Assembly: GCF_003626735.1 (NCBI RefSeq)
Contig: NZ_RBHX01000001.1
Location: 1,178,001-1,242,000 of the forward strand
Source: Microbacterium sp. CGR2
Lineage (GTDB): Bacteria > Actinomycetota > Actinomycetes > Actinomycetales > Microbacteriaceae
Reading direction: 5' to 3'
DNA: 64,000 bases
Below the pieces are notes generated by a model, which was not told where the DNA came from, ran no database searches, and was given only the letters and a program-made list of their open reading frames with translations. Within the stretch, counting starts at the first letter, position 1; each line of letters starts with the position of its first letter. Position numbers and translations under genes: made by a program. This document shows, one piece after another, positions 24,995 to 32,667 of this stretch.

Positions 24995-25282
24995 ATGTTT
25001 GCAACCGAAACGCTGGAACAGTTGATGGCGCGTCTCAAGCAGGTCGAGGCCGACATCGCTGCCCACCCGTTGGCTTCCGAGCACGTGAAGCTGGCTCAAG
25101 CCGTAGTTGACAACGCTGACGACAAAGACGAAGTCGAGGTGAATCGGCAACTCACGGAACGAGGACTGCCGAGGTTGGAGGAATTGGGGAAGATCGTGGT
25201 TCAGGGCACTGCGAGCTGGTGGCGTCTACACCGGGACAAGAAGAGGATTGAGAAGAAGATCGGCAAGCTGTCACACAGCTGA
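24995..25282 (+). CDS. Small helical cytoplasmic protein coupled to the exported protein
   Basis: 95 residues, charged, with heptad-like helices (LEQLMARLKQVEADIAAH and a basic C-terminus HRDKKRIEKKIGKL). No signal peptide, no membrane segment, no family recognised. The start lies three bases after the upstream stop, so the two are co-translated. A terminator hairpin follows. A partner or immunity role for the exported product is possible but only suggested by position. Confidence 0.6.
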   Translation: MFATETLEQLMARLKQVEADIAAHPLASEHVKLAQAVVDNADDKDEVEVNRQLTERGLPRLEELGKIVVQGTASWWRLHRDKKRIEKKIGKLSHS

Positions 25283-25297
25283 CACGCTCCCCTTATG

Positions 25298-25326
25298 GGC
25301 AGAGGTGGCTGCGGGCCGCCTCTGCC
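25298..25326 (+). terminator. Terminator hairpin after the two-gene unit
   Basis: GGCAGAGGTGGC and GCCGCCTCTGCC pair with one G-T wobble around a 5-base loop, 16 bases after the stop, followed by TTGTCCTGTGTG. Confidence 0.75.
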
Positions 25327-25398
25327 TTGTCCTGTGTGTGCCTGCGGAGAGTCGTAATCAGGGATGTTGTGGTCTCGCCCGTCGGGCCTGATAAGAGT

Positions 25399-25620
25399 TC
25401 AGCTCAGGCGAATCAATCCAGCCTTCGCCGCCAACAAAACCACCTGGACGCGATCACGCACGTCCCACTTGGCCATGATCGAGCCGAGGTGGATCTTCAC
25501 GGTGCCGGGTGCGAGGTGAAGGGCATGGGCGATCTCAGCGTTGGACTTGCCGCGTCCGAGCTGTTGCAGCACCTCAGTCTCTCGTTCTGAGAGGGCAGGG
25601 AGCTGGAGGTGAGGGTTCAT
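25399..25620 (-). CDS. Stand-alone LuxR-type HTH protein
   Basis: 73 residues from an ATG with GGAAGG four bases upstream. It is essentially one GerE/LuxR helix-turn-helix (LSERETEVLQQLGRGKSNAEIAHALHLAPGTVKIHLGSIMAKWDV, then RVQVVLLAAKAGLI) without receiver or sensor domain. It could be a real single-domain regulator (such small forms exist) or the remnant of a NarL-type response regulator. It faces the exported-protein operon tail to tail. Confidence 0.7.
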   Translation of the reverse strand: MNPHLQLPALSERETEVLQQLGRGKSNAEIAHALHLAPGTVKIHLGSIMAKWDVRDRVQVVLLAAKAGLIRLS

Positions 25621-26117
25621 CGGCCTTCCAGACGTGGTCGTGTCGACATGGATGCCTGGCAAGCGAAGCTCACGTATGAGGTCACCGGCGACCCGCCCTT
25701 GGGATTACGTACCTGTCGGATAGCAGCGCAGTACTCAGCGGTGCCTTTGCAGTAGTCGCAGGCAACGCGTTAAGTGGGGAGTACGTCGTGCAGTCATGAG
25801 GTGTGAGCGATCAAAAGGCCGGTCGAGTCGGCCGTGCCCGGAAAGGCTGCGTCTGCGGCACTCGTCACGTACCGGATCCTGACTATGTGATCGGCGATGT
25901 AGGCCTTTTGGCCTATCACCCCGGGTTCGCCCGGTGCGACTCTTCTTGCGTTTTTTCGCATCGCCGAAGCCGCAGCGCCAGCTGAAGAAGGCCAGCAAGG
26001 ATTGCCCCCACGGCCCGGCAGAAGATCCAGCTTCGACTGGCCGCCCATACGCAGGCAACGGAGGAACGGTTGGATTCTGCATCCAGCAGGCCGGCGCATA
26101 CAGTTGAGGAGAATCTG
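25621..26117. other. Intergenic region with a GGCC-N4-GGCC palindrome
   Basis: About 500 bases without a convincing gene. TAGGCCTTTTGGCCTA at 25900-25915 is a palindrome whose core is identical to that at 24057-24068. Translations on both strands through here look like non-coding shadows (Arg/Pro/Ser-rich, no family features). The palindrome is about 205 bases upstream of the next gene. Confidence 0.5.
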
Positions 26118-26357
26118 ATGGCCCGTGCAAGGCTGGCGTCACGGCTTCCCGTGATAGCGCCCCTTCTGGCAGTCGGTCCAATACTCGTGAGTCAGATCTC
26201 GCCCTTTAGCGGCATCGCGGCGATTCTCTGGCTCATTTCTGGTCTTTTGCTGTTGACGGGATTGATCGCTGCCCTGGTAAACATACGGGGCAGAAGGGCC
26301 CGCATCTTTTCTGAGAACAGCACTGCCTCTGACCGCAGCCGTCCCGCGCCACCGTGA
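26118..26357 (+). CDS. Small two-TM membrane protein
   Basis: 79 residues from the ATG at 26118, nine bases after GAGGAG. A basic N-terminus (ARARLASRLP) is followed by two hydrophobic segments (about 11-27 and 30-53) and a polar basic/Ser-rich C-terminus. No recognised family. A bidirectional terminator follows. Two-pass proteins of this size are often holin-like or accessory membrane proteins, but nothing here decides that. Confidence 0.55.
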   Translation: MARARLASRLPVIAPLLAVGPILVSQISPFSGIAAILWLISGLLLLTGLIAALVNIRGRRARIFSENSTASDRSRPAPP

Positions 26358-26407
26358 TCCGAGTGGGACGGCTCAGGGAGATTGCCTGGCGGTGTCACTC
26401 GCGAGAC

Positions 26408-26447
26408 CAGAAAAGCACCTCTCCGAGCCCGGAGAGGTGCTTTTCTG
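26408..26447. terminator. Bidirectional terminator
   Basis: An 18-bp perfect stem (CAGAAAAGCACCTCTCCG and its inverse) with a 4-base loop and A/T-rich stem ends on both sides, between the convergent 26118 gene and the SDR gene. Confidence 0.9.
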
Positions 26448-26469
26448 ACCTGGCGCGCAGAGGCGGGGC

Positions 26470-27471
26470 CTACTGAACTGACCACCCGCCGTCCGACGCG
26501 AGCACGGCGCCATTGATGTTCACCGCGTCGTCCGACAGCAGGAACGTGATGGATGCTGCCAGCTGCTCGGCCGTCGCCACGGTCGGGATCGCCTGCTGGA
26601 ACGGGCCGAGGCGATCGGAGCCGTACTCCGACATGTTCGGTGGCATCGGGATGCCGGTGGCCACACCGCCGGGGGCGACCGAGTTCACGCGGATGCCCTT
26701 CGGTCCGTACATGAACGCTGCCGACTTCGTGACGCCGATGATGCCGTGCTTGCTGGCCGTGTAGGCGTTGCCCGACGCGTTGCCGCGGAGGCCCGCTTCG
26801 CTCGAGACGTTGAGTACCGCGCCGCGGCCCGCCGCCTCCATCAGTGGCAGCACCGCGCGCATGAGCTTGAACGGCGCGGTGAGGTTGATCGCGATGACGC
26901 GGTCCCAGACAGCATCCGTCGTCTCGCCCGCGGGGGAGAAGTCGTCGTTGATGCCGGCGACATTCGCGAGGCCGTCGATGCGGTCGCCCGCTGCGGCGAG
27001 CACCGCGTCGATGGCTTCCTGCTTGGTGAGGTCACCGGCGACCGTGATGATGTCGGCATCCGACAACTCTGCCTTCAGGGCGTCGAGCTTCTCGGCGGCG
27101 ATGTCGCTGGCGATCACGCGTCCGCCTTCACGGGCGATGCGCGAGGCGGTGGCCTTGCCGATGCCGGATGCGGCGCCGGTGACGATGACGGTCTTGCCGG
27201 CGAAGCGTCCGCCGGTGGTCTTCTCGGTCCAACCGGCGGTGTCGTCGGCATCCGGGATCTCGCCGCCGTTGGCTGCGCGCACGAGGTCGTCGACGACCGC
27301 CTGCGGCAGCTGGCCCTGGCTCAGCGCGACGAGCTGCTGCAGAGGCAGCCCCAGCACGGGAGTCAGCGTGGCGGGGTCGGCGCCCGTCTGCTCGAAGAGG
27401 CCGCGGATGAGGGGACCGCCAGTGGGGTCGTTCATCCAGTCGCCGATGGTGGAGTGTGCGGTGAGGGCCAT
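26470..27471 (-). CDS. SDR family NAD(P)-dependent oxidoreductase
   Basis: 333 residues; AAGGAG precedes the ATG at 27471. An N-terminal extension of about 85 residues (IGDWMNDPTGGPLIRGLFEQ) stands in front of a classical SDR: TGAASGIGKA cofactor loop, NVAGIND, Ser in NVSSEAGLRG, YTASK active-site Tyr-Lys, and a final SDGGW. The N-terminal extension resembles the small domain attached to some glycosyl hydrolases and SDRs in Microbacteriaceae. Substrate unknown. A divergent TetR gene lies 74 bases away and probably controls it. Confidence 0.9.
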   Translation of the reverse strand: MALTAHSTIGDWMNDPTGGPLIRGLFEQTGADPATLTPVLGLPLQQLVALSQGQLPQAVVDDLVRAANGGEIPDADDTAGWTEKTTGGRFAGKTVIVTGAASGIGKATASRIAREGGRVIASDIAAEKLDALKAELSDADIITVAGDLTKQEAIDAVLAAAGDRIDGLANVAGINDDFSPAGETTDAVWDRVIAINLTAPFKLMRAVLPLMEAAGRGAVLNVSSEAGLRGNASGNAYTASKHGIIGVTKSAAFMYGPKGIRVNSVAPGGVATGIPMPPNMSEYGSDRLGPFQQAIPTVATAEQLAASITFLLSDDAVNINGAVLASDGGWSVQ

Positions 27472-27545
27472 GCGTTTCTCCTTGCTTCGGGCATTTCGCA
27501 ACGGTGCGTCTACTTATGCTCGAGTCTACGCCTGAGTACGCTCGG

Positions 27546-28127
27546 ATGGTGCCTCGTCCTCGCAGTGAGAAAGCCCGTCAGTCCGTGCTGGACGCGATGC
27601 GGCGCACGCTCGCCGCTGACGGCTACGAGGCCGTGACGATCGAGGGTCTCGCCGCCGAAGCCGAGGTCTCGAAGCAGACCATCTACCGCTGGTGGCCGTC
27701 GAAGGCGGCGATCCTCGGGGAGGCGCTGCTCGAAGGACCGATCCCAGGAGCGGATGCTGCGCCGCCGATGACCTCCGACCTCGGGGCTGACCTGCGGGCG
27801 TGGTTCTCCGCGACGTCCGCACAGTTGGCGCGGCCCGAGGGTGTGGCGCTGGCGCGCGCGCTCATCGAGGTAACCGCGGCGGATCCGGAGTTGGGGCTGC
27901 GGTTGAACGAGCGCCTTGCTGCGCCGATCCGCGAGTGGGTCGGTGAGCGGATCTCGCGGGGGCAGGATGCCGGAGATGTGCGAGCGGATGCGGATGCCGC
28001 TGCGATCGCCGACCAGCTCATCGCGATGGCGTCATACTCGGCGCTGATCGGTCAGCCGTTGAGTGCGGAGCGCGTCGAGGCGACCGTGGGGCTGTTGCTG
28101 CGGGGAATCGCGGACGCCGGTCGTTGA
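27546..28127 (+). CDS. TetR family transcriptional regulator
   Basis: 193 residues. N-terminal HTH: ARQSVLDAMRRTLAADGYEAVTIEGLAAEAEVSKQTIYRWWPSK (about 9-52), then an all-helical ligand domain. It is divergent from the SDR gene with a short shared promoter region, the normal arrangement for a local repressor. Either the ATG at 27546 or the GTG one codon later can be the start. The last codons (GR-stop) lie inside a copy of the dispersed repeat. Confidence 0.9.
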   Translation: MVPRPRSEKARQSVLDAMRRTLAADGYEAVTIEGLAAEAEVSKQTIYRWWPSKAAILGEALLEGPIPGADAAPPMTSDLGADLRAWFSATSAQLARPEGVALARALIEVTAADPELGLRLNERLAAPIREWVGERISRGQDAGDVRADADAAAIADQLIAMASYSALIGQPLSAERVEATVGLLLRGIADAGR

Positions 28128-28183
28128 GCGACACTTCGACTCGCTTCGCTCGCTCAGTGCGGGTCTCCGCGAGACGAAACGCC
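28121..28183 (+). repeat. Dispersed repeat supplying the TetR stop codon
   Basis: GGTCGTTGAGCGACACTTCG opens the element, and its TGA is the stop of the TetR gene. 28127-28183 matches 20264-20320 at 56 of 57 bases and ends GAGACGAAACGCC. GTCTC-CGC-GAGAC near the end can form a short hairpin. Confidence 0.85.
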
Positions 28184-28307
28184 TCATGCAGCAGGGAACC
28201 CTGGATGCCGCAGCAAAGGCGTTTCGCTCGTCGCCAATGCGCTCGCGCACCCCCAACAAAGCGCCAAAACGCTTGCGCTCGCGCATCCCGCGGAGTTCAG
28301 TGGAGTG

Positions 28308-28790
28308 ATGAGCGAGGGTGAAGAGCTACGGAATCAGATGGACCGCCTCGTCGGCACGTGGCGATCCACGGGTCGCTTCGTGGGCGGCGACAACGCCGGT
28401 GATGAGTGGTCCGGTTATGACATCTACGAGTGGTTTCCTGGCCGACATCACATGGTGCATCGCGTCGATGTGGAGATCTTCGGCGGTCGGAAGGAAGCGA
28501 TCGAGATCTTCACTCCGCGCGCAGGTTCGTCGACCGAGTTCGATCAGACGTCCTTCGACGCCGACGGCACCGTGGAGAAGGCGGTGGGCCGGTTCGATTC
28601 GGAGGGTCGATATCGCAACGACGGTGAGGGGGTTCGCGCCTTGCTGACGTTCCACGGGCCGGACGAGATGCGAGCCCGATGGGAGATGCGTCAACCGGAC
28701 GGCAGCTGGATCGACTGGATGCTCGTGATCTTCGCGCGAACGGGTCCCCCGCGCATCGAGGTGCGGTCGAAGGGCGACCACAGCTCGTAG
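28308..28790 (+). CDS. DUF1579-like protein
   Basis: 160 residues (a GTG one codon earlier is an alternative start). LVGTWRSTGRF near the N-terminus, then YDIYEWFPGRHHMVHRVD, DADGTVEKAVGRFDSEGRY and a final ARWEMRQPDGSWIDWM fit the beta-barrel DUF1579 / lipocalin-like family of small cytoplasmic proteins of unknown function. It stands alone. Confidence 0.65.
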   Translation: MSEGEELRNQMDRLVGTWRSTGRFVGGDNAGDEWSGYDIYEWFPGRHHMVHRVDVEIFGGRKEAIEIFTPRAGSSTEFDQTSFDADGTVEKAVGRFDSEGRYRNDGEGVRALLTFHGPDEMRARWEMRQPDGSWIDWMLVIFARTGPPRIEVRSKGDHSS

Positions 28791-28814
28791 GCCCTCGAGG
28801 ACCACCACCCGGCA

Positions 28815-29200
28815 CGTCAGATCACGGGGGGAACGACGTCGCCGGTGGCTCGACCGTCGGCGTGCAGCAGGTGTCCCAGGTGAGGGGGACTTCTTCGATG
28901 CGTCCCAGCTGTCCGCCGATGTGAGCGGCCATCGCGGACGCGGATCGCCAGCCGCCCAGACTCGCGCATCTCGGCGATCGCATCCCGCACTCGTCGCGGG
29001 GCCATGCCCAGCCGTGCCGCGAGTTCCGTGGTGCCCGCGCGCCCGTCGTAGGCGAGCTCTGCCGCGATGGCGCGACGCTGGTCCGCCGAGATTCGGATCG
29101 GAGAGGTCGGCGCTCGTCGTTCGGCTGTCTCGATCTGCGTCACCTCCTGAGCTGAGAGTGCTCGGAGCCGCCACCTGCGCGCATCGCGGACAGTCTCGGA
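28815..29200 (-). pseudogene. Remnant of an Lrp/AsnC family regulator
   Basis: In one frame LRALSAQEV is followed by RISADQRRAIAAELAYDGRAGTTELAARLGMAPRRVRDAIAEMRESGRLAIR, the second winged helix of actinobacterial double-HTH Lrp/AsnC proteins. The first HTH and the effector domain are missing. After LAIR the frame turns into Arg/His-rich shadow sequence, while another frame gives HIGGQLGRIEEVPLTWD to a stop. The open reading of 204 codons (28817-29431) is therefore not a normal gene. Confidence 0.5.
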
Positions 29201-29312
29201 CACCAGGTGGGTGCGCATCGCACGGACGCCGGAACCCCGCGGATGCGCTCCAGCGTGGAGCATCGCGATTGTCAGGCCCCACGGGCAGTCTGCACACGGT
29301 GCGCCATCGCAC

Positions 29313-29350
29313 GAGAGTGAGGCCCGCCCAAACGGGCGGACCTCACTCTC
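29313..29350. terminator. Terminator hairpin
   Basis: A 17-bp stem with one mismatch (GAGAGTGAGG-C-CCGCCC with its inverse) and an AAAC loop, 20 bases downstream of the small TM gene on the minus strand. Confidence 0.8.
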
Positions 29351-29369
29351 AGTGTGCGTCGCGTGTGTG

Positions 29370-29489
29370 TCAGTCGTGTCGTTTGCCGCCGCGCTTGATG
29401 CGAACGAGCAGGTAGCCGACGAGCGCGACAACTGCGATGATCACGACGACCGTGATGATGAGATGCACGGGTGCGATACCGGATGACAT
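29370..29489 (-). CDS. 39-residue single-TM protein
   Basis: ATG at 29489, stop at 29370. The sequence begins MSSGIAPVHL, continues with a hydrophobic helix (about residues 9-29, IITVVVIIAVVALVGYLLV) and ends in a strongly basic tail (RIKRGGKRHD). The composition fits a membrane microprotein with the N-terminus outside. A good terminator follows, and a GGCC-N4-GGCC palindrome lies about 106 bases upstream, the same distance as at the 24161 gene. A GGGG ribosome site is weak. Confidence 0.55.
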   Translation of the reverse strand: MSSGIAPVHLIITVVVIIAVVALVGYLLVRIKRGGKRHD

Positions 29490-29939
29490 TTGCTTGTTAC
29501 CCCGTGATGTTGAAAGAGCTTCTGGACGTATAAAACGTTGCGTCGTAGTTCATCGTCCAGAGGGACGTTACTTTCCCCGCCCGCGTTTCATATAGGCCGT
29601 TTGGCCTGTAGACGAACGTCTGGTTTGCCCTATTCCCTCTCTAGTGGCGTGTGATTCCGCTTCGCGAGCCTGCCCCCATCGTCGACCCGGACTTTGCCGC
29701 TTCCCGTGAGAGTGCCAGCGGGCGGAAGGTCCCGTCGAGACTTTGGAGTTATGGAGTTTGGCCGAAAGACTCGCATGCTGAACCTTGGGCGTAAGTAAAT
29801 CTACGTACGGATCTTGCCCGTGGGCGCACGGATGAGCCCACGGACGTGCGGTCGCGGATGGTTGCTGGCCTCTATCGGCCGGCAGTGGAGCCAGCGAGCA
29901 CGAGGGCCCGATCCGGCGAGCGGTGATCCTCGCCGATAG
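29490..29939. other. Intergenic region with possible DevR-type boxes
   Basis: About 450 bases with no gene. It contains TAGGCCGTTTGGCCTG (29593-29608), and GGCCGAAAGACTC (29760-29772), whose complement GAGTCTTTCGGCC resembles mycobacterial DosR sites. AT content is higher than in the surroundings. The terminator of the exporter gene lies at its right end. Confidence 0.4.
29818..29843 (-). terminator. Probable terminator of the Cmx-type exporter gene
   Basis: CCGTGGGC and GCCCACGG pair around a 10-base loop, about 97 bases beyond the stop on the minus strand. Confidence 0.5.
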
Positions 29940-31118
29940 TCACCGCGCCACTGCCGAAGGAGCCTCCGCGAGCAAACCCCGTGCCGCCCCGGCCATGATG
30001 AGCGCAACCGCCGTCAGCCCGGCCGCCACCAACATCGGGGCGCTCAGACCCGCACCCACCGCGATCGCCCATCCACCGAGAACCGGCCCGATAGCCGCTC
30101 CGATGTTCAACGCGGCGGTTGCGTACGATCCGCCCATGGTCGGTGCACCGGATGCCGCGTACAGAACTCGCGCGATCAGGGTGCTCCCGACTCCGAACGA
30201 GAGCACGCCCTGCGCGAGAACGAGCACAAGGATCACCGCCGGGTGGGATGCCGTCAGAGTCATCGTGATCCAGCCTCCGAGCAGCAGCGGTCCGCCGACG
30301 GCGAGGACGAGTCCGGGGTAACGGTCGGACAGCCGCCCCGCGACCGTGACTCCAGCGAACGATCCGATCCCGAAGAGCACGAGCGCGACAGGCACCCACA
30401 CCTCATCCAGGCCCGCGGTCTCGGTGACGACCGGAGCCAGGAACGTGAAGGCCGCGAACGTGCCGCCGTTGATCAGAGCGCCGAGCGTCAGGGCGAGGAT
30501 GAGGCGAGGCGAGGCCAGCTGGCGCAGCTCGCTGCGGAGGGTGGTGGTGGCGGGGCCAGTCATTGACTGGCCGTCCGTCTTCGTAACGCCCCGAACAACG
30601 CCGACGATGGCGGGCAGACAGAGGAGTGCGATCGCCCAGAAGGTCGATCGCCAGCCCAGCGCGGTGCCGAGCAGCGCTCCGGCGGGGACGCCGGCGACGG
30701 TCGCGATGGTCGTGCCGGAGAGCAGCACCGCCAGTGCTCGTCCTTTCCGGTCGGCTGCCACGAGCGTGGTGGCCGTGGAGAGTGCGACGGCGAGGAACCC
30801 TGCATTCGCGAAGGCGCTGAGCACGCGTGTGATCAGCAAGACAGAGAACTCAGACGTCAGCGCTCCGACGACGTGGCATCCGGCGAACACGACAAGACAG
30901 GCGACAAGGGTGAGTCGAGGTGGCCAGCGGCGGGCAAACGCCGCCATCAGCGGTGCGCCGACGACCATCCCGACCGCGAACGCCGACGTCAGCAGACCCG
31001 CGGTCGCAAGGGTGACTTCTAGGTCGGACGCGATCGCGGGAAGGAGTCCCGCAAGCATGAATTCTGAAGTGCCCATGACGAAGACCGCCAGGGCAAGCAA
31101 ATAGAGAGAGAAGGGCAT
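29940..31118 (-). CDS. cmx: Cmx/CmrA-type MFS drug exporter (chloramphenicol efflux family)
   Basis: 392 residues, twelve membrane segments. The N-terminus (MPFSLYLLALAVFVMGTSEF), LLTSAFAVGMVVGAPLMAA, the motif-C-like GVPAGALLGTALGWR, GALINGGTFAAFTFLAP and SGAPTMGGSYATAALNIGAA match, from memory, the Cmx/CmlR proteins of Corynebacterium and Streptomyces very closely. These proton antiporters expel chloramphenicol and florfenicol. Resistance activity itself is not shown. The 5' leader carries two GC hairpins and a short coding frame, suggesting inducible control. Confidence 0.85.
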   Translation of the reverse strand: MPFSLYLLALAVFVMGTSEFMLAGLLPAIASDLEVTLATAGLLTSAFAVGMVVGAPLMAAFARRWPPRLTLVACLVVFAGCHVVGALTSEFSVLLITRVLSAFANAGFLAVALSTATTLVAADRKGRALAVLLSGTTIATVAGVPAGALLGTALGWRSTFWAIALLCLPAIVGVVRGVTKTDGQSMTGPATTTLRSELRQLASPRLILALTLGALINGGTFAAFTFLAPVVTETAGLDEVWVPVALVLFGIGSFAGVTVAGRLSDRYPGLVLAVGGPLLLGGWITMTLTASHPAVILVLVLAQGVLSFGVGSTLIARVLYAASGAPTMGGSYATAALNIGAAIGPVLGGWAIAVGAGLSAPMLVAAGLTAVALIMAGAARGLLAEAPSAVAR

Positions 31119-31259
31119 CGAGTACTCCGAGGTGAGAGATCAAGAAAGGGAGCTTCTTGGTCACCACGGCCATCGCCCGAGTACGACGGAGTCACGCCCG
31201 CGCAGAGGGCGGGCGTCGCTTCAGCGGTTCACGGGGCTGGCGGTGTGACCGGCAGCCCC
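31119..31259 (-). promoter_or_regulatory. Structured leader of the Cmx-type gene
   Basis: In transcript order there is a hairpin at 31259-31233 (GGGGCTG/CAGCCCC with an inner GGT/ACC), one at 31216-31194 (ACGCCCGC/GCGGGCGT), then an ATG at 31173 opening MAVVTKKLPFLISHLGVLDA in a frame that overlaps the exporter start, and a small CAAGAA/TTCTTG hairpin just before the exporter ribosome site. A short leader peptide plus alternative hairpins is how cmlA-type genes respond to chloramphenicol-stalled ribosomes. Here this is inference. Confidence 0.45.
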
Positions 31260-31342
31260 TGACCTGTCTGACTCAGGACTCGACATGGTCACGATGCTAC
31301 CTGGGCCTACAGTCTTCACGTCTTCAGTGGACGCAACAGCGA

Positions 31343-31378
31343 CTCCGTAGCCGCCGGCATCAGCCGACGGCTACGGAG
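31343..31378 (-). terminator. Terminator of the subtilase gene
   Basis: A 16-bp stem with one mismatch (CTCCGTAGCCG-C-CGGC and inverse) and an ATCA loop, nine bases after the subtilase stop codon on the minus strand. Confidence 0.8.
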
Positions 31379-31386
31379 AAGGTGTC

Positions 31387-32667
31387 TTAGGGGAGACGGT
31401 TGAGGGCGTCGGGGATGGAGATAGTTCGACCACCCAGGGTCTGCTCCGCGCGCTCACCGGTGATGGGGGCGCCGGATCGCTGCAAGGCATCGATGCGCAT
31501 ATTGAAATCAGTGACTGTGCGAGGAGACCCGGCCTTATCGGCGAGTACTGCGAACGCGGCGGCGACCTGCGGAGCGGAGAATGACGTGCCCTTCGCGGTG
31601 CTTGCGCCTCCGGGGTAGTAGGTGAGCATGGTGTTGGCGGTCGGTGCCCACTCGCCGTAGCCCACCGGCGCGTAGAGAGTGCGCCAGCCCATGTCGAGCA
31701 CGTTGGAGTACGCGGTCGGCACGGTCGGGTGCGCGATCTCGGTCGCACCGGACGGCACGATCGACTTTCCGCAGGTGTAGGGCGTGCTGCCTTCGGTCAA
31801 GCCTTCGTTGCCGGCCGAGATCACGACGGCAACTCCATAGGCAAGGAGCCGCTTGGCAATCGCGTCGATCTTCGCTCCCGGGGATCCAGGCGTGCACGTG
31901 GTGGCCGAGCTCCAGTTGTCGCGGTTGCCGTACATCCCTGAATTCGAGATGTTGACGGCCACGATCGGGTTGGCCTTGAGCTCTGCCGTATCGGGGCTCT
32001 TCACCAGCTTCTCGGTTTCGAGCAGAGCGTTGAGAATGCTGTTCGTCTCGAACATCGGGCCCGTCTTGCCCGTGCCGACCTTCATCGCGATGAGCTTCGC
32101 TCCGGGCGCCACACCGGAGTAGGGCTGTGTCTCATTGACTGAGCGCCACACGCGCTGGCGCGGCTGCCCGACGAGCAGGCCAGCAGTCATCGTGCCGTGC
32201 GCCGCGTGGCAGAAGCCTCCGTCATCGCTGCAGGTCTGCGAAGCGCCGTTCGACGGAGCGGAGACACCGGATCCGCCCGCTCCCTCCTGGCGCACGAAGG
32301 ACTGGTCGGGGAGTCCGCTCCCGGGGTACGTCTCCGACCGTGTCATGGTCTCTCCGCCGGAGCACAGGCTCCCGAACTTTGCGTCGAGCTGCCCGAAGCA
32401 GTACTCGCCGATCACCTGACTGGCGAGCGCGGAATCGGTCAGATCGAAGGCGCCGTCGATGTCGACGATCGTCGTGCCGGACCCGTCGTAGGAGGCGCCG
32501 GTCGAGTCTTTGAACTGACCCGCGATCGTGCCTCCGAGGTTGTATGGCGCTGAGCGGATGGGAACGAGCGGGGGGTCGTCCGTTGGTGCGGCCGTTGCGG
32601 GTGCTGCGACGGTGGCGACACAGGAGAAGGCGGCGAGAACGGCGACAGCGAAGTGGGTACGTTTCAT
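31387..32667 (-). CDS. Secreted S8 family (subtilisin-like) serine protease
   Basis: 426 residues. Sec signal peptide (about 1-27, cleavage near ATA-AP). Catalytic triad visible: Asp in IVDIDGAFD (Asp69 or 71), His157 in AAHGTMTAG, Ser362 in GTSFSAPQVAAA; the oxyanion Asn287 is in ISAGNEG. There is no long propeptide between signal and catalytic domain, so it may be made nearly active or use a short pro-segment. Six or more cysteines in the mature part suggest disulphides. No cell-wall anchor. The domain order and a C-terminal dalnrl-type helix recall mycosins, but no membrane anchor or ESX genes are present. Confidence 0.92.
   Translation of the reverse strand: MKRTHFAVAVLAAFSCVATVAAPATAAPTDDPPLVPIRSAPYNLGGTIAGQFKDSTGASYDGSGTTIVDIDGAFDLTDSALASQVIGEYCFGQLDAKFGSLCSGGETMTRSETYPGSGLPDQSFVRQEGAGGSGVSAPSNGASQTCSDDGGFCHAAHGTMTAGLLVGQPRQRVWRSVNETQPYSGVAPGAKLIAMKVGTGKTGPMFETNSILNALLETEKLVKSPDTAELKANPIVAVNISNSGMYGNRDNWSSATTCTPGSPGAKIDAIAKRLLAYGVAVVISAGNEGLTEGSTPYTCGKSIVPSGATEIAHPTVPTAYSNVLDMGWRTLYAPVGYGEWAPTANTMLTYYPGGASTAKGTSFSAPQVAAAFAVLADKAGSPRTVTDFNMRIDALQRSGAPITGERAEQTLGGRTISIPDALNRLP

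Noticed and set aside
30850-31173. A 107-codon frame starting in the exporter leader
   Set aside because: Beyond the first 20 or so codons it runs antiparallel in reading to the exporter gene in another frame, with shadow composition. Only its start is considered, as a possible leader peptide.
31387-32667. Mycosin (ESX-associated protease) identity for the secreted subtilase
   Set aside because: No C-terminal membrane anchor is present and no ESX/type VII genes are nearby. A generic secreted S8 protease is the safer call.
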